Shown here: one piece after another, positions 8,965-17,182 of the stretch
Layout: each line of letters begins with the position of its first letter
How positions within the stretch are numbered: the first letter of the stretch is position 1
Source of the DNA: Martinezella rhizogenes
Lineage (GTDB): Bacteria > Pseudomonadota > Alphaproteobacteria > Rhizobiales > Rhizobiaceae
Direction: 5' to 3'
NCBI RefSeq assembly: GCF_027460065.1
Contig: NZ_JAPYZZ010000021.1
Coordinates: 1 to 64,000 of the forward strand
DNA: 64,000 nt
Program-made: the position numbers and the translations under genes
Notes under the pieces: model-generated
Database searches by the model: none
The model's input: only the letters and a program-made list of their open reading frames with translations
What the model was told of the DNA's origin: nothing

Positions 8965-11900
8965 GCCTTGCCGTCTCCCATGGTGTTATTATCCGCAAAA
9001 CGCTTGAGAAAATGCGCGTAACCGGCCAGATCGAAAGCCTGCACATAAGTGCCAAGCTCCTGCGTGAAGGGCAGGTTTTCCGTGTTGCGGGCGAGATCGG
9101 CGAGTTTCGCCTCAATGCCGCGTATGTAGCCGATTTCGCCGAGCTGCTGCAAATCCCTGATATGGATAGCGCCCGGATGGATGATCCGTGCAACCGGCTG
9201 CGGAGCGGGTTCCGGGGGCATGTCCGTCTCGTAAATCCATTTCAGGCCGAGATGCACGGCGAGCCTGTCGCACAGGTGGCGGATATCGACCGGCTTGGCG
9301 ATGGCGTCGTTGTGGTTGTCCTCGCCCGCACTTCCATTACCGTTGGCCACGGTCCCGTCGCCGATATTGGCTGAGAGCATGATGAGCGGGGCGGTCTGGC
9401 CGGCTTCGCGCAGTTTCGTGACCAGCTGCCAGCCGCTCATGCCGGGCATGGAAATATCGATGAGGAAGAGATCGGGTTTCACGCCTTCGATCAGCGTCAG
9501 GCATTCCGGTCCGCTCTGGGCGGTCAGCACCACGAAATCCAGCGGCGAGAGCACCTGCCGCATCAACTCGCGGTGATCCTCATTATCATCAACCACGACG
9601 ATGGTGCGGCGCGGGCCGGAATAGGAGCGGATGGTCTTTTCCGGCGCGGGCGCGGTGCTTGGCCGGTGCACGGCTGACAGCATCAGGCGGACGCGGAAGG
9701 TGGAACCCTCATCCTTTTCACTGGAAACGGAAATCTCGCCGCCGAGTGTGTTGGTCAGGAGCCGTGTGATGGTGAGGCCAAGGCCGAGCCCCGGCATTGG
9801 CCGCACGCTCTCTGCTTCGCCGCGCTGGAAGGGTTCGTAGATGCGGGCGAGGTCCTTCTGTGCGATGCCACGGCCGGTATCTGAAACGGTGAAGCTTGCC
9901 ACCTGGCTGCGATAACCGACATCGAAGGTGACTGCGCCCTCATCGGTGAATTTGATGGCGTTGGAAAGCAGGTTGACGAGAATCTGGCGCAGCCGCTTTT
10001 CATCCGTGCGGACATATTGCGGCAGCGAGAAAGCGCGCTCATGGCGGAATTCCAGCCCCTTGGCCTGCGCCTGCGGGCGGAACATATCGACGATCTGGTC
10101 GAGGAAATCCTGGATATTGATCTCGTTGGAATAGACCTGCAGGCGGCCGGCCTCGATCTTGGAAATATCGAGAAGCCCGTCGATCAGGCCCGACAGGTGA
10201 TCGGCTGAGCGGCGGATGACTTTTATGGCCGATTGCCGGGGAGGGGGAATGGTGTCGTCGCGCTCGAGGATCTGGGCATAACCCAGAACGGCATTGAGCG
10301 GCGTGCGCAATTCATGGCTGAGGCCTACCACGTAACGGCTCTTGGCGCGGTTGGCGGCCTCAGCGGTTTCCTTGGCGTCCTGAAGGGCGGCATCGGTCTT
10401 CTTGTGGGCGGCGATTTCCTTGAGCAGCAATGTGTTCTGACGCGAAGATTCCTCTTCCGCCACAACGCGGCTGTCATGGGCAAGCACGAGGAACCAGCAG
10501 ACGATGCCGGCAATGACGGCGAAGACGAAAAACACGATGAGGATGGTGCGGTTCACCACATCCGCCGTTGCCGGCGAGGCGGTGCCGACCTGATGGGCGA
10601 TCAGCGCCAATATGCCGCCGATGGCGGTGACGGCAATCGCCGCCGCCATGCCGTACCGCCCCAGCCGGGTGGCGAGTTTCGCCACCAATTGCCTCGGCAG
10701 GAAGGTTTTGGCGACACTCGCGACCTGATAGTTGAGCTTGGCCTTTGGCTTGCACATGTCATGGCAGCGGCTGTCCAGTGAGCAGCAGAGCGAACAGATT
10801 GGCGCGGCATAGGCCGGGCACCACGCCATGTCTTCCGGTTCGAACGGGTGTTCGCAGATCGAGCAGGTGATCGCGCTTTCTTCGCGCCATTTCTGGCGCG
10901 GCTTGCGGGCAAGGTAGAATTTACCCTTGGTGGCGAAGGCGAGGGCGGGCGAGGCGATGAAGGCGACGATGAGCGTCAGATAGGGGGCGAGCGAGGCGGC
11001 AAGCGCCCCGAAAGCGCCAAAATGCGCCATCAGCGCGATGGTGGCCGAAAGCGCCATGGAGCCGACGCCGACCGGATTGATATCGTAGAGATGGGCGCGC
11101 TTGAATTCGATACCGGGCGGCGCAAGGCCGAGCGGCTTGTTGATGAAGAGATCGGCGGAAATCGTACAGAGCCACGCCATGGCGATGATGGAGAAGATAC
11201 CGAGCGTTTCTTCCAGCAGGCGGTAAATGCCGAGTTCCATCAGCAAAAGCGCGATCACCACGTTGAAGACCAGCCAGACGACGCGGCCGGGGTGGCTGTG
11301 GGTGAGGCGGGAGAAGAAATTCGACCAGGCGAGCGAGCCCGCATAGGCGTTCATGACGTTGATCTTCAGCTGCGAGACGACCACGAAGGCGACCATCAGC
11401 AGCATGGCGGCTGTCTCGTTGGGGATCATGTAACCGAAGGCGGTGAGATACATTTGCGCGGGATCGGCGGCGCGGTCTACCGAGACGCCGGAACTGAAGG
11501 TGAGCACGACGAGGAACGAGCCCGCGAGCAGCTTCGGCACGCCGACGACGACCCAGCCAGCGCCGGCCAAGAACACGGCTATGCGGTGGCGAAGCCTGCT
11601 CTGGCCTTCGGCGGGCAGGAAGCGCAGGAAATCCACCTGTTCGCCGATCTGCGACATCAGCGCCAGAATGACGGCCGACGCCGCGCCGAACTCCACGAGA
11701 TTGAAATCCGCGACCGTGCCTGGCGGGCCGGATGCATGGTGGATGCCGGCAAAGGCGCGCCAGAGATCGTATTTTTCCCAGTCCATCAGGGCGATGAAGA
11801 TGAAGGGCAGGATGTTTAGCACGATCCAGAAGGGCTGTGTGATGATCTGGAACCGGCTGATGAGCCGTACGCCATGAGTGACGAGCGGAATGACCATGAC

Positions 11901-12371
11901 GGCGGAGATGATGTAGCCGATCCACAAGGGAATGCCGAGCGCCAGCTCCAGCGCGCCGGACATGATCGACGCCTCGATGGCGAAGAGCATGAAGGTGAAG
12001 GCAGCGTAGATGAGCGAGGTGATGGTGGAGCCGATGTAACCGAAGCTTGCGCCGCGTGTCAGCAGATCGATATCTACCCCGTGGCGGATGGCATAACGGC
12101 TGATCGGCAGGCCGACCGCGAGCATTGCCACGGCAGCGACAAGGATGGCGTAAAAAGCGTTGGTGGTGCCGTAGGAGAGCGTGATTGCCCCACCGATGGC
12201 TTCCAGCGCCAGAAAGGAAATCGCGCCGATGGCGGTGTGGGAAATGCGGTTGGAGGAAAATTGCCGGGCGCTCTTGGCGGTAAAGCGCAGCGCATAATCT
12301 TCCAGCGTCTGGTTGGCGACCCAGCGGTTATATTCGCGCCTGACGGGGATGATGCGTTGCCGTGCCGCCAT
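8961..12371 (-). CDS. Hybrid histidine kinase with NCS1 nucleobase-transporter-like sensor domain
   Basis: About 1136-aa membrane protein with this domain order: residues about 10-490, a 12-helix NCS1-type (purine-cytosine/allantoin/hydantoin permease) domain; about 503-540, a cluster of eight Cys (CSIC ... WC ... ICSLCC ... CHDMC) resembling a zinc-binding module; about 560-630, two more membrane helices; then a short coiled coil; HisKA with GLSHELRTPLNAV (His near 686); HATPase_c with NLLSNAIKF and DTGRGIA; and a receiver domain with FLIDISMPGMSG (Asp near 970). The start at 12371 (MAARQRIIPVRREYNRW) lies 31 bases after the upstream dehydrogenase stop; a longer start at 12428 would overlap it. 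The ligand is unknown; a nucleobase, hydantoin or ureide is inferred from the NCS1 domain. Confidence 0.9.
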   Translation of the reverse strand: MAARQRIIPVRREYNRWVANQTLEDYALRFTAKSARQFSSNRISHTAIGAISFLALEAIGGAITLSYGTTNAFYAILVAAVAMLAVGLPISRYAIRHGVDIDLLTRGASFGYIGSTITSLIYAAFTFMLFAIEASIMSGALELALGIPLWIGYIISAVMVIPLVTHGVRLISRFQIITQPFWIVLNILPFIFIALMDWEKYDLWRAFAGIHHASGPPGTVADFNLVEFGAASAVILALMSQIGEQVDFLRFLPAEGQSRLRHRIAVFLAGAGWVVVGVPKLLAGSFLVVLTFSSGVSVDRAADPAQMYLTAFGYMIPNETAAMLLMVAFVVVSQLKINVMNAYAGSLAWSNFFSRLTHSHPGRVVWLVFNVVIALLLMELGIYRLLEETLGIFSIIAMAWLCTISADLFINKPLGLAPPGIEFKRAHLYDINPVGVGSMALSATIALMAHFGAFGALAASLAPYLTLIVAFIASPALAFATKGKFYLARKPRQKWREESAITCSICEHPFEPEDMAWCPAYAAPICSLCCSLDSRCHDMCKPKAKLNYQVASVAKTFLPRQLVAKLATRLGRYGMAAAIAVTAIGGILALIAHQVGTASPATADVVNRTILIVFFVFAVIAGIVCWFLVLAHDSRVVAEEESSRQNTLLLKEIAAHKKTDAALQDAKETAEAANRAKSRYVVGLSHELRTPLNAVLGYAQILERDDTIPPPRQSAIKVIRRSADHLSGLIDGLLDISKIEAGRLQVYSNEINIQDFLDQIVDMFRPQAQAKGLEFRHERAFSLPQYVRTDEKRLRQILVNLLSNAIKFTDEGAVTFDVGYRSQVASFTVSDTGRGIAQKDLARIYEPFQRGEAESVRPMPGLGLGLTITRLLTNTLGGEISVSSEKDEGSTFRVRLMLSAVHRPSTAPAPEKTIRSYSGPRRTIVVVDDNEDHRELMRQVLSPLDFVVLTAQSGPECLTLIEGVKPDLFLIDISMPGMSGWQLVTKLREAGQTAPLIMLSANIGDGTVANGNGSAGEDNHNDAIAKPVDIRHLCDRLAVHLGLKWIYETDMPPEPAPQPVARIIHPGAIHIRDLQQLGEIGYIRGIEAKLADLARNTENLPFTQELGTYVQAFDLAGYAHFLKRFADNNTMGDGKA

Positions 12372-12402
12372 GCCTATTGAGCGCCTTTCCGCCCGCGGCC
12401 TC

Positions 12403-13173
12403 TCACAGGCGCACCGACATGCCGCCATCCACCGTCAGCACATGGCCGTTGACGAAGGAGGCCGCGTCGCTGGCCAGAAACAGGGCCGCACCGGCAATCT
12501 CGTCCGGTCTGCCCCAGCGTTCCAGCGGCACGCGTAGCTTGGCGAAGGCCACCATCTCAGGATTTTCGGCAAGGGCAGCATTGGTCTCGGTGGCGAACAT
12601 GCCCGGAGCAATCGCATTGCTGGTGATGCCGCGGGCGCCATATTCAACGGCGATGGCCCGCATCAGGCCCGTCAGCCCCTGTTTGGCGACAGGATAGATC
12701 GCATCGCCCGGCCGCACGATGTGGCCAAGAATGGAGGTGATGGTGATGATGCGGCCATAGGCCTTTGCCGCCATGGCTTCCGCCGCATCCCGCGACAGGG
12801 AAATGGAGGAGGTGAGGTCGGTGCGGATCAATTCCAGCACGTCCTCATCGCTGAACTCGGACAGCGGCCGACGGTCGCGCGCGCCGACATTGTTGACGAG
12901 AATATCGAGGTGGCCGAGTTCGCTCATGATGCGGTGGACGAGCGCCGCCCCGGCTTTGGTATCGGCAATATCGAAGGCGGCATAATCCGCCTTGCCGCCT
13001 GCCTTGCGCAACGAGTCGACCGCCTGTTGCAACGTCTCGGCATTGCGGCCGGTCAGCCAGACATGGGCGCCAGCTTCGGCAAAGGCTTTGGCGATTTCAA
13101 AACCGAGACCGCGGCCGCTGCCGGTGATGATGGCGGTGCGGTTCTTCAGGGAAAATTTGTCGAGAATGCCCAT
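12403..13173 (-). CDS. Short-chain dehydrogenase/reductase (gluconate 5-dehydrogenase-like)
   Basis: 256-aa classical SDR of the Rossmann fold. It has the cofactor motif TGSGRGLGFEIA near residue 17, the NNVGARDR strand (a NNAG variant) near 93, Ser of the catalytic region in ITITSILG near 145 and YPVAK near 158-162. The C-terminal LFLASDAASFVNGHVLTVDGG is typical. The closest named types are gluconate 5-dehydrogenase and 2-deoxy-gluconate 3-dehydrogenase; the substrate is not determined. It lies upstream of and on the same strand as the hybrid kinase and may be in its operon. Confidence 0.85.
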   Translation of the reverse strand: MGILDKFSLKNRTAIITGSGRGLGFEIAKAFAEAGAHVWLTGRNAETLQQAVDSLRKAGGKADYAAFDIADTKAGAALVHRIMSELGHLDILVNNVGARDRRPLSEFSDEDVLELIRTDLTSSISLSRDAAEAMAAKAYGRIITITSILGHIVRPGDAIYPVAKQGLTGLMRAIAVEYGARGITSNAIAPGMFATETNAALAENPEMVAFAKLRVPLERWGRPDEIAGAALFLASDAASFVNGHVLTVDGGMSVRL

Positions 13174-13349
13174 CGTTCACCTTTCTGCTCGAAAGCACAT
13201 GGCCTGCTTTGAGGCACCGGGGCGAACCCTGTCCGGGTCAAGGAAGCGGCGATGCCATCGCTCAAAACCACGCAGATGCCTGCGCCGGGATGACTATGCC
13301 GCATGTGGCGACGGGCGAAAGGTCACCTGTCCGCCTGTCCGTTCGGTGG

Positions 13350-13386
13350 ACAGAAAAATGGCGCCGCCCGGCTCGGGCGACGCCAT
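13350..13386 (-). terminator. Rho-independent terminator of glnII
   Basis: Read on the minus strand, a 13-bp stem (ATGGCGTCGCCCG / CGGGCGGCGCCAT, loop AGC) ends in TTTTCTG. It starts 10 bases after the glnII stop. Confidence 0.85.
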
Positions 13387-13396
13387 CAGTTTGATA

Positions 13397-14431
13397 TCAG
13401 GCAGCAGCCGACTTTGCGAGCGGCACTTCGGCGATCGTCTTCAGAACGACGGAAGCGATCTGGTAAGGGCAGCCCTGCGAGTTCGGACGACGGTCTTCGA
13501 GGTAACCACGGTAACCGTTGTTGACGAAGGAGTGCGGAACGCGGATCGACGCGCCACGGTCTGCCACGCCATAGGAGAACTTGTTCCACGGAGCGGTTTC
13601 GTGCTTGCCGGTCAGGCGCAGATGGTTGTCCGGACCGTAAACGTCGATGTGCTCCTGCCAGTTCTTGGCGAAAGCGGCCATGAGGGCTTCGAAATAGTCC
13701 TTGCCGCCAACTTCACGCATGAACTTGGTGGAGAAGTTGCAGTGCATGCCCGAACCGTTCCAGTCGGTATCGCCGAGCGGCTTGCAATGGAATTCAACGT
13801 CGATGCCGTACTGTTCGCACAGACGCAGCAGCAGGTAACGGGCGATCCAGATCTGGTCGGCGGCGCGCTTGGAGCCCTTGCCGAACACCTGGAATTCCCA
13901 CTGGCCCTTGGCCACTTCGGCGTTGATGCCTTCGTGGTTGATGCCGGCTTCGAGGCAGAGATCGAGATGCTCTTCAACGATTTCGCGGGCAACCGAACCG
14001 ACGTTCTTGTAACCGACGCCAGTGTAATACGGGCCCTGCGGAGCGGGGTAACCCTGTTCCGGGAAGCCGAGCGGGCGGCCGTCCTGGTAGAAGAAATATT
14101 CCTGTTCGAAACCGAACCATGCATCTTCGTCTTCGAGGATGGTGGCGCGGCTGTTGGATGCATGCGGGGTGACGCCATCGGGCATCATGACTTCGCACAT
14201 GACGAGCGCGCCGTTGGTGCGGGCCGGATCCGGGTAGATCGCAACGGGCTTCAGCACGCAATCCGACGAGTGGCCTTCGGCCTGCTGGGTGGAGGAGCCG
14301 TCAAAACCCCAAAGTGGCAGCTGCTCGAGTGTCGGGAATTCGTCGAATTCCTTGACCTGTGTCTTGCCGCGCAGGTTGGCGACGGGCTTGTATCCATCCA
14401 GCCAGATGTACTCGAGTTTGAACTTAGTCAT
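13397..14431 (-). CDS. glnII: Glutamine synthetase type II (GSII)
   Basis: ATP-dependent ligation of ammonia to glutamate. The 344-aa protein is the eukaryote-like octameric GS found in rhizobia: MTKFKLEYIWLDGYKP start, LPLWGFDGSSTQQAEG near residue 41, WFGFEQEYFF near 105, NGSGMHCNFSTKFMR near 225, and RGASIRVPHSF near 290. The frame is open for 69 codons further upstream, but MTKFKLEYIW is the conserved family start and lies downstream of the sigma-54 promoter. GSII has no adenylylation site, unlike GlnA; in rhizobia it is controlled by NtrC and by the divergent gene gstI, which is also present here. Confidence 0.96.
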   Translation of the reverse strand: MTKFKLEYIWLDGYKPVANLRGKTQVKEFDEFPTLEQLPLWGFDGSSTQQAEGHSSDCVLKPVAIYPDPARTNGALVMCEVMMPDGVTPHASNSRATILEDEDAWFGFEQEYFFYQDGRPLGFPEQGYPAPQGPYYTGVGYKNVGSVAREIVEEHLDLCLEAGINHEGINAEVAKGQWEFQVFGKGSKRAADQIWIARYLLLRLCEQYGIDVEFHCKPLGDTDWNGSGMHCNFSTKFMREVGGKDYFEALMAAFAKNWQEHIDVYGPDNHLRLTGKHETAPWNKFSYGVADRGASIRVPHSFVNNGYRGYLEDRRPNSQGCPYQIASVVLKTIAEVPLAKSAAA

Positions 14432-14524
14432 TACGAACCTCTCATAGGTAAAAATGCGAAGCCTTGAGGCTTCCGTGGCTTTCGCCGCCGGAAGCGCTTT
14501 CGCGTTCAAGGGCTGACCCCTTAG

Positions 14525-14541
14525 ATGCATGCCGCGTGCCA
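14525..14541 (-). promoter_or_regulatory. Sigma-54 (RpoN) promoter of glnII
   Basis: On the minus strand the site reads TGGCACG-CGGC-ATGCAT. It matches the consensus TGGCACG-N4-TTGCW at all but one position and keeps the GG-N10-GC spacing. It is about 94 bases before the glnII ATG. NtrC-dependent sigma-54 control of glnII is established for rhizobia, which supports the call. Confidence 0.85.
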
Positions 14542-14624
14542 GATTGGCGATATCAGGCGATTTTTTCGAAAAATCTTTCAGGGGCCCTGGCGCGCAGGGG
14601 CTGCGATATCGCGCGCACCCGCTT

Positions 14625-14641
14625 CTGTTGCGCTGCAACAG
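14625..14641. promoter_or_regulatory. 17-bp dyad upstream of the glnII sigma-54 promoter
   Basis: CTGTTGC-GCT-GCAACAG is a perfect 7-3-7 inverted repeat about 85-100 bases upstream of the -24 element, a usual distance for an NtrC enhancer. It does not match the enteric NtrC consensus well, so the binder is uncertain. The remaining glnII-gstI gap (14432-14919) shows no other clear site. Confidence 0.4.
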
Positions 14642-14919
14642 GCAAATTCACCCCTCATGTTTTATCATTGAATCCTGATAGATAGCCGGCATCCTCAGCG
14701 GAAATGCCCTGCTGCGATGCAATGATTTCGATTGCGCGCGACGGATTGGCATTTGCCCCAAAAACCGGCGCTTTCGGAATGGTTTTTCTTGCTGATTGAC
14801 CGATTAATGCCTATATTTTTCGCAACGTGATTTTTTTTTAATCAAACGGAGCGAATCCGGTCTTTGTGGGTTTGCTCCAGACCTAAATGTTTCGATGCAA
14901 ACAAAGTGAGATGGTCGAT

Positions 14920-15117
14920 ATGGCAACTGGCTTTCATCGCGAGACGGCAACGATCTATCAATTCCCGGTCGGCGGGCGCGCAGGTGCTTCCAAGTTCCGC
15001 AACAGCGGGCTGAGCGAGCTTGAGCGTGAGGCGAAAGAGCCGCATGTGGATTTCGGCTCCTGGTATCATGACGACGCGATCCGCGACGAAGAGCGGGACG
15101 GCAAGCCGCATTCCTGA
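14920..15117 (+). CDS. gstI: GstI-like small regulator of glutamine synthetase II (DUF2735)
   Basis: 65-aa hydrophilic protein beginning MATGFHRETATIYQFPVGGR, the DUF2735 signature. It lies directly upstream of glnII and is divergent from it. In Rhizobium leguminosarum, gstI has this position and a similar size (63 aa), and its product inhibits glnII expression; identity is inferred from context plus family. The start at 14920 is preferred for length, with GTGAG 9 bases upstream; ATG 14911 and 14887 are alternatives. Confidence 0.8.
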   Translation: MATGFHRETATIYQFPVGGRAGASKFRNSGLSELEREAKEPHVDFGSWYHDDAIRDEERDGKPHS

Positions 15118-15135
15118 TCTGAGACCGTGTCGCAG

Positions 15136-15263
15136 GTTTCTTCTCCCCGCGGGGGAGAAGGTGGCCCGAAGGGTCGGATGAGGGGGCTAGCTCTCCGTAT
15201 ATCTCGACGCTCGCCCCTCATCCCGCTGTCGCGTACTTCGCCCCGGCGGAGAAGAAACAAGCG
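15136..15263. repeat. Family A intergenic inverted-repeat element, copy 2
   Basis: Starts TTTCTTCTCCCCGCG and ends GGAGAAGAAACAAGCG, with the internal GGGTCGGATGAGGGGGC and CCCCTCATCCCGCTG blocks in the same orientation as the copy at 7813. It lies 18 bases after gstI and is non-coding. Confidence 0.85.
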
Positions 15264-15334
15264 GGAAACTATCGTTCCGTTTTTTGAGCTTGGGCGGTTT
15301 GCCCGTATACCTCCACTTTCGATCCATCACTCGG

Positions 15335-15413
15335 CGTCATCCTCGGGCTTGACCCGAGGATCCACTCTCTCAAGCAGCCATGGATCCTCGCCTTAAGGGC
15401 GAGGATGACGGCG
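15335..15413. repeat. Family C paired-palindrome element, copy 1
   Basis: Two facing hairpin units: CGTCATCCTCGGGCTTGACC with GAGGATCCA, then the degenerate TGGATCCTCGCCTTAAGGGC with GAGGATGACGGCG. The first is itself a palindrome (9-bp stem ATCCTCGGG/CCCGAGGAT, loop CTTGA). It lies upstream of urtA. Confidence 0.85.
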
Positions 15414-15492
15414 AGTGAATTGCGGCACCGCGTCGAGGGCTGGCACTGCATTCACCTACCCCAACCCCCACTGCACCTTTCGCCACCCCGCC

Positions 15493-15508
15493 TACGTCAA
15501 TTGACGTA
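15493..15508. promoter_or_regulatory. 16-bp perfect palindrome upstream of urtA
   Basis: TACGTCAATTGACGTA is a complete palindrome about 100 bases before the urtA ATG, in otherwise unstructured DNA. Its position and symmetry suggest an operator for a dimeric regulator; the regulator is not known. Confidence 0.45.
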
Positions 15509-15606
15509 TACGGTTTCGCATCCGCGAGATCGATAGTCCCTCCCAGCAGCGGTCGTAGATACCGCTGAGCCTCCACGAGAGGCCAACAAGGAGAGGGGTT
15601 CTTCCG

Positions 15607-16896
15607 ATGATGTTCCGCAAGACGCTTAGTGCCGCGCTGCTTGGCGCGATCCTGTCCACCACCGCCTTCCATGGCGCCTTTGCTGCCGACGACACCATCA
15701 AGGTCGGCGTGCTGCATTCGCTGTCCGGCACCATGGCGATTTCAGAAACGACGCTGAAAGACGCCATGCTGATGCTCATCGATGAGCAGAACAAGAAGGG
15801 TGGCGTTCTCGGCAAGAAGCTCGAAGCCGTGGTGGTCGATCCGGCCTCCGACTGGCCGCTATTTGCCGAAAAGGCCCGCCAGCTGATTTCGCAGGACAAG
15901 GTCGCCGCCGTGTTCGGCTGCTGGACGTCGTCCTCGCGTAAATCCGTTCTGCCTGTCTTCGAGGAACTGAACTCGATCCTGTTCTATCCGGTTCAGTACG
16001 AGGGTGAGGAATCCTCGCGCAACATCTTCTACACCGGTGCCGCCCCCAACCAGCAGGCCATTCCGGCCGTCGATTACCTTGCCAATACCGAAGGCGTCGA
16101 GCGCTGGGTTCTGGCTGGTACCGACTATGTCTATCCGCAGACCACCAACAAGATCCTGAAGGCCTACCTGATGTCGAAGGGCGTCAAGGAAGAGGACATC
16201 ATGATCAACTACACGCCGTTCGGCCATTCCGACTGGCAGACGATCGTGTCCGACATCAAGAAATTCGGCTCGGCTGGCAAAAAGACCGCCGTGGTTTCCA
16301 CCATCAATGGTGACGCCAACGTGCCCTTCTACAAGGAACTGGCCAACCAGGGCGTCAAGGCCGAGGATATCCCGGTCGTCGCCTTCTCCGTGGGTGAAGA
16401 AGAGCTTGCTGGTCTCGATACCGCGCCGCTGGTCGGCCACCTTGCCGCCTGGAACTACTTCCAGTCCGTCGATGCACCGATCAATGCCGAATTCATCAAG
16501 ACCTGGCATGCGTTTACGAAAAACGACAAGCGCGTGACCAACGACCCGATGGAAGCCGCCTATATCGGTTTCAACGCCTGGGTAAAGGCCGTCGAATCCG
16601 CCGGAACGACGGATACGGACAAGGTTCTCGACTCGATCATCGGTGTTTCCGTGCCGAACCTTTCGGGCGGTTACTCCACCGTGATGCCGAACCACCACAT
16701 CACCAAGCCGGTGCTGATTGGCGAAATCCAGGCTGACGGGCAGTTCGAAATCGTGCAGCAGACCCCGCAGGTCGTGGGGGATGAGTGGTCGGATTATCTG
16801 CCGGATTCGAAGGACCTGATTTCGGATTGGCGGAAGCCGATGTCCTGCGGGAACTTCAATGTGGCCAGTGGGAAGTGCGGCGGCAAGGGTAGCTGA
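15607..16896 (+). CDS. urtA: Urea ABC transporter substrate-binding protein UrtA
   Basis: Periplasmic urea receptor, 429 aa. It has a signal peptide (FRKTLSAALLGAILSTTAFHG, cleavage near AFA-ADD at residue 26), then DTIKVGVLHSLSGTMAISET, the UrtA N-terminal signature, VAAVFGCWTSSSRKSVLPVFE near residue 100 and a C-terminus ending SCGNFNVASGKCGGKGS. AAGGAGAGG precedes the ATG. First gene of urtABCDE, which feeds the urease encoded downstream. Confidence 0.95.
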   Translation: MMFRKTLSAALLGAILSTTAFHGAFAADDTIKVGVLHSLSGTMAISETTLKDAMLMLIDEQNKKGGVLGKKLEAVVVDPASDWPLFAEKARQLISQDKVAAVFGCWTSSSRKSVLPVFEELNSILFYPVQYEGEESSRNIFYTGAAPNQQAIPAVDYLANTEGVERWVLAGTDYVYPQTTNKILKAYLMSKGVKEEDIMINYTPFGHSDWQTIVSDIKKFGSAGKKTAVVSTINGDANVPFYKELANQGVKAEDIPVVAFSVGEEELAGLDTAPLVGHLAAWNYFQSVDAPINAEFIKTWHAFTKNDKRVTNDPMEAAYIGFNAWVKAVESAGTTDTDKVLDSIIGVSVPNLSGGYSTVMPNHHITKPVLIGEIQADGQFEIVQQTPQVVGDEWSDYLPDSKDLISDWRKPMSCGNFNVASGKCGGKGS

Positions 16897-16960
16897 TTAG
16901 CGGGATGGTGGCCGCTCCCCTTGTTGGGGGGCGGTTTTATCATTCGAAACTGAACAAGAA

Positions 16961-17119
16961 TTACCCCCCTCTGCCCTGCCGGGCATCTCCCCCTCAAGGG
17001 GGGAGATCGACCTGCGGCGAGGTCCCGCCCATCTCGGAGTTCGAGAATGAAATGGCGGGAAAGCATCTTGCCGATCTCCCCCCTTGAGGGGGAGATGCCC
17101 GGCAGGGCAGAGGGGGGTA
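16961..17119. repeat. Family B intergenic inverted-repeat element, copy 2
   Basis: This is the best-preserved copy: the left 49 bases (from TTACCCCCCTCTGCCCTGCC) are the exact reverse complement of the right 49 (to GGCAGGGCAGAGGGGGGTAA), around a core of about 60 bp. It fills most of the gap between urtA and urtB, so it would be transcribed within the operon and could fold into a long hairpin. No transposase is present. Confidence 0.9.
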
Positions 17120-17182
17120 AAGCCGCATACTCAACGGGCGCCACACAAACGCCCCGTTGCAAACCGCCCTAAGGACCCCGAC

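Noticed and set aside
10848-11819. Long plus-strand open frame opposite the hybrid kinase
   Set aside because: Dominated by Gly, Arg, Asp, Glu and His; it is the complement of the NCS1 domain coding sequence.
14432-14638. N-terminal extension of glnII
   Set aside because: It spans the sigma-54 promoter and the conserved GSII start MTKFKLEY lies at 14431.
14780-14793. TGG ... TTGCT before gstI as a sigma-54 promoter
   Set aside because: Spacing between GG and GC is 8, not 10, and the CAC part is missing.
15441-15457. TGGCAC upstream of urtA as a sigma-54 promoter
   Set aside because: The bases 10 further on are AC, not the required GC, so the GG-N10-GC rule fails.
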